Shown: in pieces, positions 16,042 through 22,954 of the stretch
How positions within the stretch are numbered: the stretch's first letter is position 1
Layout: the number at the start of each line of letters is the position of its first letter
Source of the DNA: an uncultured Alphaproteobacteria bacterium
GTDB lineage: Bacteria > Pseudomonadota > Alphaproteobacteria > Puniceispirillales > Puniceispirillaceae
Reading direction: 5' to 3'
Assembly: GCA_913064995.1 (NCBI GenBank)
Contig: CAJYBL010000004.1
Span: 1 to 31,298 of the forward strand
Length of the DNA stretch: 31,298 nt
The notes under the pieces: model-generated
Databases searched by the model: none
What the model was told of the DNA's origin: nothing
Seen by the model: the letters and a program-made list of their open reading frames with translations, nothing else
Translations under genes and position numbers: made by a program

Positions 16042-16971
16042 ATGGCGCGCCGCATGAAATATGATGTTGAGGCCAAGGAGGAATCCAAAGAGGGTGAGGG
16101 CGGGTTTTTGTCGCGCTGGTCAGCGCGCAAAAACCAGATCGCCAAAGGCGAAGATGTGCCTGATGAGGTGCCAGCGCCCGAAATCGCCGAAGATGCTGTC
16201 ATTGAAGATGAAGAAGACGCCGCATTAACCGATGCTGAGCTTCTGAAAAAATATGACCTTCCTGATCCTGAGGCAGTAACCGAAGAAAGCGGGCTTGAAC
16301 AGTTTTTGAATGGCAAGGGTTTGCCCGGACGCGTTCGGCAAATGGCGCTGCGGCGGCTATGGCGGCTGAATCCGCTTTTTGGCGTTGTTGATGATATGGT
16401 TGAATATGGCGAGGATTATACCGATGCGGCTACCGTCGTTGAAGGTATGAAAACCGCTTATACCGTTGGCAAGGGCTATGCAAAAGAGGTTGTTGAGCCT
16501 GAAGAATCGGAAGCCATGGAGGATGATGCTGAGGCCGAAGCGGGTGATGCCGAAGAGGGTGATGCCGAAGCTAATGAAGGCGAAAAAGACGGTCAGCAGG
16601 ACGAAAAAGAGCGTGCTGATGGCTTGGCCGACCAGTCTGATCAGGCAAAGGTGCGCGAAATCGACGAAACCAGTGGCGCTGATATAGGTTTGACGCGTCA
16701 AAATGATGCTGAAACGGCCGTAATACAGGATGAATTGTCCAAAATTCTGGCTGAAAATCAGATGGTTTTGGATGAATTCGGCGTGAATCAAGCCGAATCT
16801 GCCAGTACCGCGCCAGCTTCGTTAGAAAAAAGTACCGCTGATATGACGGCGCTTCAACAACCCGCTGGTGATCAAGCCCAAACGCAGGCTGCCGCTAATC
16901 GCGAAGAAAAAACTGAGTTAAATCAGCCGCCTGTTTGGCGTCCGGCAAGGATGGATTTTCGTAAAAAATAG
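16042..16971 (+). CDS. DUF3306 domain protein, acidic low-complexity
   Basis: This 309-residue protein belongs to DUF3306, which is usually next to DUF3305 and FDH genes. The N-terminal GFLSRWSARKNQIAKG segment (about residues 18-33) and the FLNGKGLPGRVRQMALRRLWR segment (about residues 95-115) are the family landmarks. The C-terminal half is low-complexity, acidic and rich in Glu, Asp, Ala and Gln, with repeated EAEAGDAEEGDAEANEG-like runs, and is probably disordered. The true start is taken as ATG at 16042, since the TTG at 16027 adds only five residues. It has no signal peptide. It follows DUF3305 by 68 bases, and the torD gene comes 149 bases later. Confidence 0.85.
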   Translation: MARRMKYDVEAKEESKEGEGGFLSRWSARKNQIAKGEDVPDEVPAPEIAEDAVIEDEEDAALTDAELLKKYDLPDPEAVTEESGLEQFLNGKGLPGRVRQMALRRLWRLNPLFGVVDDMVEYGEDYTDAATVVEGMKTAYTVGKGYAKEVVEPEESEAMEDDAEAEAGDAEEGDAEANEGEKDGQQDEKERADGLADQSDQAKVREIDETSGADIGLTRQNDAETAVIQDELSKILAENQMVLDEFGVNQAESASTAPASLEKSTADMTALQQPAGDQAQTQAAANREEKTELNQPPVWRPARMDFRKK

Positions 16972-17064
16972 ATTTGCGATAACCCATGGCTGGGTTTGGT
17001 TAGCGCCTGTTTGACGATTAATTCCAAAATCGGAAAAAAATCTTTCTAAATTGGCACTGGCGGA

Positions 17065-17093
17065 TTGCGGGCGTGGAATTGCTGTGCTAAAGT
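17065..17093 (+). promoter_or_regulatory. Candidate sigma-70-type promoter for the torD-fdh genes
   Basis: TTGCGG at 17065-17070, a 17-base spacer and an extended minus-10-like TGCTAAAGT (minus-10 hexamer TAAAGT, 17088-17093) lie 27 bases before the torD-like ATG. The match is by eye and imperfect. Confidence 0.3.
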
Positions 17094-17120
17094 TCTTGTA
17101 TACACAATTAGGGTTTTTGA

Positions 17121-17735
17121 ATGACAAACGTAGACGTTGTGCAAATTGAAATCGCCGAAGAAGACAGTCTTCGTGCGGACATGTACGACTTTATTGCCTC
17201 TTTGCTGCGGACAGAGCCCAGTGATGAATTGATCGCGCAGGTCGCGCTTTTGGAAGGCGATAAAACGCCAATCGGCAGCGCCTGTCTTACCCTGTCTCAT
17301 CTCGCGAAAACACTTGATAACGGATTGATTCGTAACGAATATGTTTCGTTGTTTATTGGTGTTGGTCGCGGTGAAATCCTGCCATTTGCATCTTATTATC
17401 TGACTGGGTTTTTGAATGATAAGCCGTTGGCAAATTTGCGGTCTGACATGAGTGCCATTGGCATTCGGCGCGCTGAAGGGGTGAAAGAACCGGAAGATCA
17501 TATCGCCAGCCTGTTTGACATGATGTCAGGGCTGATTCGGGGTCGTTTTGGGCGGCGCTTTTCAGTTGCCGAGCAAGCAACGTTTTTCCGTAAACACATA
17601 GAACCATGGGCTGATTTGCTGATGCGCGACATCGAGGCTGCAAAAACCGTTGTGTTTTTTGCGCCGGTGGGTACGATTGGCCGGGCCTTTTTAGAGATTG
17701 AAAGCCAAGCTTTCAGTATGGATGGAACAGGGTAG
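17121..17735 (+). CDS. TorD/DmsD-family redox enzyme maturation chaperone
   Basis: This is a 204-residue all-helical cytoplasmic chaperone that should bind the Tat leader of the FDH alpha subunit and hold it until the molybdopterin cofactor is inserted. The family marks are the early YDFIASLLRTEP segment, the central YVSLFIGVGRGEILPFASYY segment, and VKEPEDHIASLFDMMSGL, whose E-P-x-D-H motif is diagnostic for TorD-like proteins. The C-terminal FFRKHIEPWADLL segment also fits. Its placement directly before the Tat-signal genes at 17795 and 18024 is strong context. The start is ATG at 17121, with an AGGGTTTTTG upstream that is a weak ribosome site. Confidence 0.93.
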   Translation: MTNVDVVQIEIAEEDSLRADMYDFIASLLRTEPSDELIAQVALLEGDKTPIGSACLTLSHLAKTLDNGLIRNEYVSLFIGVGRGEILPFASYYLTGFLNDKPLANLRSDMSAIGIRRAEGVKEPEDHIASLFDMMSGLIRGRFGRRFSVAEQATFFRKHIEPWADLLMRDIEAAKTVVFFAPVGTIGRAFLEIESQAFSMDGTG

Positions 17736-17794
17736 CGTAAGGCTCCTGTTTTATAGAGTCACACATGAGGTGTGGCACATTTTTGGAGGGAAAA

Positions 17795-17992
17795 ATGGAA
17801 GATACAAACAAAAAAGATGCAGTTGCAGGTCGTCGTGACTTCCTCAAGGGTTCTGCAGTATCTGTTGCGGCTGTCGGTGTGACAGCGGTTGCAGGTAAAT
17901 CAGCATCAGCAGGCGAAGTAGAAGTGGTGGCAGGTTCTGGCTACCGCGAGACGGAACATGTTAAAGCGTTCTACGCTTCAGCACGGTTTTAA
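17795..17992 (+). CDS. FDH-region small Tat-signal protein
   Basis: This is a 65-residue protein with a twin-arginine motif, GRRDFLKG, near residues 13-20, a short hydrophobic stretch and a typical c-region ending SASA. The mature part has only about 30 residues. It matches the small Tat-target family usually found just before alphaproteobacterial formate dehydrogenase alpha subunits (annotated as formate dehydrogenase region TAT target). I chose the ATG at 17795 because TGGAGGG lies five bases before it; the earlier in-frame start at 17765 lacks one. The function is unknown. It may be a carrier or co-export partner of FDH. The fdhA start is 31 bases downstream. Confidence 0.85.
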   Translation: MEDTNKKDAVAGRRDFLKGSAVSVAAVGVTAVAGKSASAGEVEVVAGSGYRETEHVKAFYASARF

Positions 17993-18023
17993 TTAGCTTT
18001 TCTTGTTTTTTTAGGAGGATAAC

Positions 18024-20432
18024 ATGCTTAGAAAGAAGACGTCCGGGGTTGCGAATGGCCCCCTGTCATCATCTTTCATTGGCAAGGCAGCCGAAACGGT
18101 TGTTGACCGCCGCGCTTTTTTGCGTGGCTCAGGTCTTGCTATTGGAGGTTTAGCGACTGCCGCAGCATTGGTTGGGTCAAATGTGACGCCAGCTCAAGCT
18201 GTTGGCTCAGCAGCATCAGTTGAAATTAGAAAGTCAGTTTGTACGCATTGTTCGGTCGGTTGTACCGTCGTTGCTGAAGTGCAAAATGGCGTTTGGACTG
18301 GGCAAGAGCCTGGTTGGGATAGCCCAATCAATCTTGGTGCGCATTGTGCCAAAGGTGCTTCCGTGCGGGAAACCGCGAGCGGTGAGCGGCGCCTGAAATA
18401 CCCAATGAAGCTGACTGGTGGAAAATGGGTACGCATGAGCTGGGACGATGCCATCAATGAGATTGGCGACCAGATGCTGGATATTCGTAAAAAATCTGGC
18501 CCCGACTCAGTTTACTGGCTCGGATCTGCAAAGCATAGCAATGAGCAGGCCTATTTGTTCCGCAAGTTCTATGCTTATTGGGGCACAAACAACGGTGACC
18601 ATCAGGCCCGTATTTGTCACTCAACTACAGTTGCCGGTGTTGCTAACACTTGGGGCTATGGTGCGATGACCAACTCGTATAATGATATGCACAATTCAAA
18701 GGCAATTTTCATTATTGGTGGTAACCCTGCTGAAGCACACCCTGTTTCACTGATGCATGTTCTGAAAGCAAAAGAGCAAAATAACGCACCTGTGATTGTT
18801 TGTGATCCACGCTTTACCCGTACAGCAGCTCATGCCGATGAGTATGTTCGTTTCCGCCCAGGTTCAGATGTTGCGCTCATTTGGGGCATCATGTGGCACA
18901 TTTTTGACAACAAGTGGGAGGATAAAGAATTTATCCGCCAGCGGGTTTACGGCATGGAAGACGTTATGGCCGAGGTCAAAAAATGGGATCCAGCTGAAAC
19001 CGAGCGTGTAACTGGTGTTCCAGGTTCGCAGCTAAAGCGTGTTGCCAAAATCATGGCAAACAACCGTCCGGGTACCTTTGTATGGTGCATGGGGGGCACA
19101 CAGCACACAAACGGTAACAACAACACCCGCGCATATTGTGCATTCCAGCTTGCACTCGGAAATATGGGTACTGCCGGTGGCGGTGCTAACATTTTCCGTG
19201 GTCACTGTAACGTGCAGGGCGCAACAGACTTCTGTGTTCTTTCACACTCACTGCCGGGCTATTATGGTCTGTCAGCTGGCGCGTGGAAGCATTGGGCACG
19301 TGTCTGGGGTGAAGATATCGATTGGCTGAAGGGCCGCTTTGACTCACTCAAAGGTAAAGACGGCAAGTCAAAGAGCCTGATGAACATGAAAGGCATTCCG
19401 GTTTCGCGCTGGATTGACGGTGTTCTTGAGGACAAGGACAATATGGACCAGCCTGACAATCTTCGTGCCATGGTGTTCTGGGGTCATGCTCCAAACTCAC
19501 AGACGCGTATGAAAGAAATGAAGACGGCAATGGAAAAGCTCGACCTAATGGTCGTGATCGATCCATATCCGACTGTTTCTGCTGTCTTGTCTGATCGTAC
19601 CGACGGTGTGTACCTGCTGCCAGCAACGACACAGTTCGAAACCTATGGTTCTGTAACTGCTTCAAATCGTTCGCTTCAGTGGCGTGAAAAGATCATCGAG
19701 CCATCATTTGACTCGTTGCCTGATCACACCATCATCTACAAGTTTGCCAAGAAGTTTGGTTTTGCTGATCGTATGTTCCGCAAGATCAAAGTCACCGATG
19801 ACGAGCCATATGTTGAAGATGTGACCCGTGAATTTAACGGTGGTATGTGGACAATTGGTTACACTGGCCAGTCGCCAGAGCGGATCAAAGCCCATATGGC
19901 AAATCAGCATGTGTTCGACAGAACAACACTGCAAGCTAACGGTGGTGAGCTTGACGGTGAATATTACGGTCTGCCTTGGCCTTGCTGGGGTACTGCAGAG
20001 ATGGGCCATCCAGGCACACCTTTGTTGTACGACACATCAAAGCCTGTAGCTGAAGGTGGTCTTTGTTTCCGCGCCCGTTTCGGTGTAGAGCATGAGGGCA
20101 ACAATCTGTTGGCTGAAGGTTCTTATCCTGTCGGGTCTGAAATCAAGGACGGTTACCCAGAATTTACTATGGGTATGCTGAAAAAGCTTGGCTGGGACGG
20201 TGATCTTACCGCAGGCGAGCGTGCGGCCATCGAAAAAGTCGCTGGTGATAAGACCAATTGGAAGGTTGACCTTTCCGGTGGTATCCAGCGAGTTGCGATT
20301 AAGCATGGTTGTGCACCATTTGGTAACGCGAAAGCACGGGTGAAGGTCTGGACATTCCCAGATCCAATTCCGCTACATCGTGAGCCATTGTACACATCAC
20401 GTCGTGATCTTGTTGCCGATTATCCAACCTAG
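18024..20432 (+). CDS. fdhA: Formate dehydrogenase alpha (catalytic) subunit, interrupted by an in-frame TAG
   Basis: This is the catalytic molybdo/tungsto-pterin subunit, oxidising formate to CO2 in the periplasm. The N-terminus has a Tat signal (DRRAFLRG, Arg29-Arg30) and a hydrophobic stretch to about residue 58. The 4Fe-4S ligands are Cys73, Cys76, Cys80 and Cys108. The metal-ligand residue is Cys198 in RICHS, followed by His199, so this is a cysteine rather than selenocysteine enzyme. The reading frame stops at TAG 20430-20432, after residue 802. The same frame stays open for 160 further codons that encode the conserved C-terminal cofactor-binding domain, so full length would be 963 residues, normal for the family. 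The AGGAGG at 18013-18018 supports the start. As sequenced, the subunit should be truncated unless the stop is suppressed or an error. Confidence 0.95.
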   Translation: MLRKKTSGVANGPLSSSFIGKAAETVVDRRAFLRGSGLAIGGLATAAALVGSNVTPAQAVGSAASVEIRKSVCTHCSVGCTVVAEVQNGVWTGQEPGWDSPINLGAHCAKGASVRETASGERRLKYPMKLTGGKWVRMSWDDAINEIGDQMLDIRKKSGPDSVYWLGSAKHSNEQAYLFRKFYAYWGTNNGDHQARICHSTTVAGVANTWGYGAMTNSYNDMHNSKAIFIIGGNPAEAHPVSLMHVLKAKEQNNAPVIVCDPRFTRTAAHADEYVRFRPGSDVALIWGIMWHIFDNKWEDKEFIRQRVYGMEDVMAEVKKWDPAETERVTGVPGSQLKRVAKIMANNRPGTFVWCMGGTQHTNGNNNTRAYCAFQLALGNMGTAGGGANIFRGHCNVQGATDFCVLSHSLPGYYGLSAGAWKHWARVWGEDIDWLKGRFDSLKGKDGKSKSLMNMKGIPVSRWIDGVLEDKDNMDQPDNLRAMVFWGHAPNSQTRMKEMKTAMEKLDLMVVIDPYPTVSAVLSDRTDGVYLLPATTQFETYGSVTASNRSLQWREKIIEPSFDSLPDHTIIYKFAKKFGFADRMFRKIKVTDDEPYVEDVTREFNGGMWTIGYTGQSPERIKAHMANQHVFDRTTLQANGGELDGEYYGLPWPCWGTAEMGHPGTPLLYDTSKPVAEGGLCFRARFGVEHEGNNLLAEGSYPVGSEIKDGYPEFTMGMLKKLGWDGDLTAGERAAIEKVAGDKTNWKVDLSGGIQRVAIKHGCAPFGNAKARVKVWTFPDPIPLHREPLYTSRRDLVADYPT

Positions 20433-20915
20433 TCAGACCGTAAGCTATATCGTTTGCCGACTTTGTATAAGTCGATCCAGGATGTAGACCATACGGCTGC
20501 TTATCCGATGATTTTGACCTCTGGTCGTCTTGTCGAATATGAAGGTGGTGGTGATGAAACCCGTTCAAATCCATGGCTTGCAGAATTGCAGCAGGACATG
20601 TTTGTCGAGATGAACCCATTCGATGCCAACGGAAAGAATATCCGTAACGGTGATATGGTTTGGGTTAAGACACCTGAAGGTGCACAGATCAAGGTGATGG
20701 CTCAGGTTACTGAGCGTGTTGCTAAGGGTGTTGCCTTCTTGCCATTCCACTTTGGTGGACATCTTGAGGGTAAAGATCTTCGTTCCAAGTATCCTGAGGG
20801 TGCAGATCCTTATGTACTTGGTGAATCAGCCAACACAGCGTTCACTTATGGTTACGACTCAGTGACATTGATGCAGGAATCGAAATGTTCGCTCTGCACA
20901 ATTGAACGCGTATAA
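20433..20915 (+). pseudogene. fdhA: C-terminal domain of fdhA, in the same frame after the TAG stop
   Basis: These 160 codons continue the fdhA frame directly after the amber codon. They encode the molybdopterin-dinucleotide-binding C-terminal domain, seen in the YPMILTSGRLVEYEGGG segment, the DMFVEMNPFDA segment and VAFLPFHFGG. The domain looks fully conserved, with no further stop or frameshift. No ribosome-binding site and no ATG occur near the first possible starts (TTG at 20454), so independent efficient translation is unlikely. Either this is the downstream half of a freshly disrupted gene, or it reflects a sequencing error, or the stop is read through. It ends 11 bases before fdhB. Confidence 0.85.
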
Positions 20916-20926
20916 GGGAGGTACAC

Positions 20927-21517
20927 ATGGCAAGAATGAAATTTCTATGTGATGCAGAACGCTGTATCGAATGTAACGCCTGTGTTACTGCATGTAAAAA
21001 CGAGCATGAGGTGCCGTGGGGTGTAAATCGTCGTCGGGTGGTTACCATCCAAGACGGTAAGCCTGGCGAACGCTCAATCTCTGTTGCATGTATGCATTGC
21101 TCAGACGCGCCCTGCACGGCCGTTTGTCCTGTCGATTGTTTCTATCAGACCGAACAAGGTGTGGTTTTGCATTCAAAGGATCTTTGCATTGGCTGTGGTT
21201 ATTGCTTCTATGCATGTCCTTTCGGGGCACCGCAATATCCTCAGGCTGGTAACTATGGTTCACGTGGCAAAATGGACAAATGTACATTCTGCGCAGGTGG
21301 TCCAGAAGAAGATATGAGCAGTCTGGAGTTCCAGAAATACGGACGTAACCGTCTGGCTGAAGGCAAGCTGCCAATTTGTGCAGAAATGTGTTCAACCAAG
21401 GCTTTGCTTGCAGGTGATGGAGACCAAGTCGCTAACATCTTCCGTGAGCGTATTGTTGCCCGTGGATTTGGATCTGGCGCTTGGGGATGGGGTACTGCCT
21501 ATTCTATCAAGGGCTAA
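20927..21517 (+). CDS. fdhB: Formate dehydrogenase beta subunit, 4Fe-4S ferredoxin type
   Basis: This is a 196-residue electron-transfer subunit that carries electrons from the FDH alpha subunit towards the membrane cytochrome. The first cluster motif is CIECNACVTACKNEHE (about residues 13-28). A CMHCSDAPCTAVCP segment follows near residue 57, then LCIGCGYCFYACPFGAPQYP near residue 87 and MDKCTFCAGG further on, a pattern of four clusters as in FdnH/FdoH and FDH3 beta subunits. No signal peptide is present, so it probably travels with the alpha subunit through Tat. The strong ribosome site GGGAGG lies at 20915-20920. It is separated from fdhC by a terminator-like hairpin and a small lipoprotein gene. 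Confidence 0.95.
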   Translation: MARMKFLCDAERCIECNACVTACKNEHEVPWGVNRRRVVTIQDGKPGERSISVACMHCSDAPCTAVCPVDCFYQTEQGVVLHSKDLCIGCGYCFYACPFGAPQYPQAGNYGSRGKMDKCTFCAGGPEEDMSSLEFQKYGRNRLAEGKLPICAEMCSTKALLAGDGDQVANIFRERIVARGFGSGAWGWGTAYSIKG

Positions 21518-21529
21518 TCAGCGATCATA

Positions 21530-21572
21530 AAAAAGGTGGATCCCCCTTGTTGGGGATCCACCCCTTTTTCTT
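21530..21572 (+). terminator. Strong intrinsic terminator or attenuator after fdhB
   Basis: GGTGGATCCCC (21535-21545) and GGGGATCCACC (21552-21562) form a perfect 11-bp stem with a six-base loop. An A-run precedes it and CCTTTTTC follows, giving a bidirectional-looking hairpin. It lies 18 bases after the fdhB stop, yet the rest of the FDH genes (lipoprotein and fdhC) lie downstream. It therefore may reduce, rather than end, transcription of fdhC, or fdhC has its own promoter. Confidence 0.85.
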
Positions 21573-21636
21573 ATTAATTCCGCCCAAGATGCCGGGCAGC
21601 TATGTGCGATCCGCTTCTGGGGTTTGTGAGGGGCAA

Positions 21637-21837
21637 ATGATTGCAATCACTCGTAAATTTTTAGTTCTCTTCGCGCTGACTGCGGTTGTGGCCGGGTTGT
21701 CGGCGTGTGCTGAAGAAGAACAGAACCGGGTTCTCAGCTACCAAAAGGGAACCTATCTAGGTAAAACGGATCAGCAATTGTCTGAAGACCAGCTGCGTAC
21801 GCTGATCAATCGTTCAAATGCTCAACGCGTGTATTAA
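21637..21837 (+). CDS. Small lipoprotein between fdhB and fdhC
   Basis: This 66-residue protein begins with a signal peptide and a lipobox, VAGLSAC (LSAC at about residues 21-24), so it should be lipid-anchored at the periplasmic face. The mature part, about 43 residues, is polar and holds YQKGTYLGKTDQQLSEDQL and a short Arg-rich tail. I chose the ATG at 21637 because GTGAGGGG precedes it and it gives a clean lipobox; longer in-frame starts run back through the terminator. The stop codon (21835-21837) abuts an ATG at 21838. The family is not one I recognise with certainty, but its placement suggests an FDH accessory subunit or assembly factor. Confidence 0.8.
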   Translation: MIAITRKFLVLFALTAVVAGLSACAEEEQNRVLSYQKGTYLGKTDQQLSEDQLRTLINRSNAQRVY

Positions 21838-21870
21838 ATGCGCGATTTAAAGCTAGGGAGACCGGGGACT

Positions 21871-22926
21871 ATGTTACGCAAATATTTAGGTGTTTTGGCC
21901 ATTCTCGCGACGTTGTTTATCGGCGCCACCGGAACTGTTACGCCAGCAATGGCGCAAACAAATGGTGAGGTGCCTGGTACGGCACTTGGTATCAAGTCAG
22001 ATACAGATCTTTGGCGCTTTGTGCGGACTGGCAATGCCGGGTCAACACAGATGAAAGACGAATTATCGGCTGTCATGATCCAGTCTGAAGGCGATAATTG
22101 GCGTGCGTTTCGCAATGGTCCATTATCGGTTTATGGTGCTTATGGCCTAGCCGGGATCATTGGCTTGCTGGTTATTTTCTATGTGGTTCGTGGCCGTATC
22201 CGAATCGACGCTGGCCCATCCGAAGACCGGATTATGCGCTTTGGCACGATTGACAGGTTTGCCCATTGGCTGATGGCTGGTTCTTTTGTGGTATTGGGAA
22301 TTACCGGTTTGAATTTGCTTTACGGTCGCTATGTTCTGTTGCCGGTTATTGGCAAAGACGCCTTTGCAACCATCACCACATTTGGCAAATATGCGCATAA
22401 TTATCTGGCCTTCGCCTTCATGCTTGGTCTTGGTCTGTCTTTTGTTTTGTGGGTTCGCCATAATATTCCAAACAAGCTTGACCTGAAGTGGCTTGCAATG
22501 GGCGGCGGTATTTTTGTCAAGGGTGCTCACCCACCAGCGCGTAAATTCAACGCCGGCCAGAAGATCATTTTCTGGGCAGTGATGATTGGTGGCCTCTCGG
22601 TCAGCATGTCAGGCATTGCGTTGATGTTCCCGTTCCAAACACATATGTTTGCGGAAACATTCGCCCTGTTGAACAGCATTGGCTTTAGCCTACCAACCGA
22701 TTTTACTCCGCTTCAAGAACAGCAGATGAATCAGCTTTGGCATGGTGTGGTCTCGCTTGGCCTTATGACCATGATTGTTGCGCATATTTATATCGGTTCA
22801 GTTGGTATGGAAGGCGCTCTTGATGCGATGAATTCAGGTATGGTTGATCGCAACTGGGCAAAAGAACACCACAATCTTTGGGTTGAAGAAGAGGACCAAA
22901 AAGCCAACCCAAAGCCTGCTGAATAA
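21871..22926 (+). CDS. fdhC: Formate dehydrogenase gamma subunit, cytochrome b556
   Basis: This is the membrane anchor of the periplasmic FDH, passing electrons to the quinone pool through haems b. An N-terminal signal-like segment (MLRKYLGVLAILATLF to AMA) is followed by a periplasmic loop. About four hydrophobic helices come after it, near residues 95-111 and in the AHWLMAGSFVVLGITGLNLL, YLAFAFMLGLGLSFVLWV and KIIFWAVMIGGLSVSMSG regions, with another near LWHGVVSLGLMTMIVAHIYIG. Histidines in these helices (RFAHWLM, YAHNYLAF, LWHGVV, VAHIYIG) are the likely haem ligands. I use ATG 21871, which starts the signal peptide and has AGGGAG ahead, rather than the ATG at 21838. The 352-residue length fits the long alphaproteobacterial FdhC form. 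Confidence 0.93.
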   Translation: MLRKYLGVLAILATLFIGATGTVTPAMAQTNGEVPGTALGIKSDTDLWRFVRTGNAGSTQMKDELSAVMIQSEGDNWRAFRNGPLSVYGAYGLAGIIGLLVIFYVVRGRIRIDAGPSEDRIMRFGTIDRFAHWLMAGSFVVLGITGLNLLYGRYVLLPVIGKDAFATITTFGKYAHNYLAFAFMLGLGLSFVLWVRHNIPNKLDLKWLAMGGGIFVKGAHPPARKFNAGQKIIFWAVMIGGLSVSMSGIALMFPFQTHMFAETFALLNSIGFSLPTDFTPLQEQQMNQLWHGVVSLGLMTMIVAHIYIGSVGMEGALDAMNSGMVDRNWAKEHHNLWVEEEDQKANPKPAE

Positions 22927-22954
22927 TTGATGTCTAGCGACGCTTAGGTGATCA

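Noticed and set aside
16357..16791. 144-residue hydrophobic minus-strand reading frame
   Set aside because: It is the antisense of the acidic low-complexity DUF3306 gene; hydrophobic character follows from reversed Glu/Asp codons.
18612..18620. Selenocysteine insertion at the FDH active site
   Set aside because: The active-site residue is encoded as cysteine (RICHS, Cys198) with no TGA; the only in-frame stop is a TAG far downstream.
20430..20432. Genome-wide reassignment of TAG (for example pyrrolysine)
   Set aside because: Many genes in the window end at TAG at their normal family length, so TAG is an ordinary stop here.
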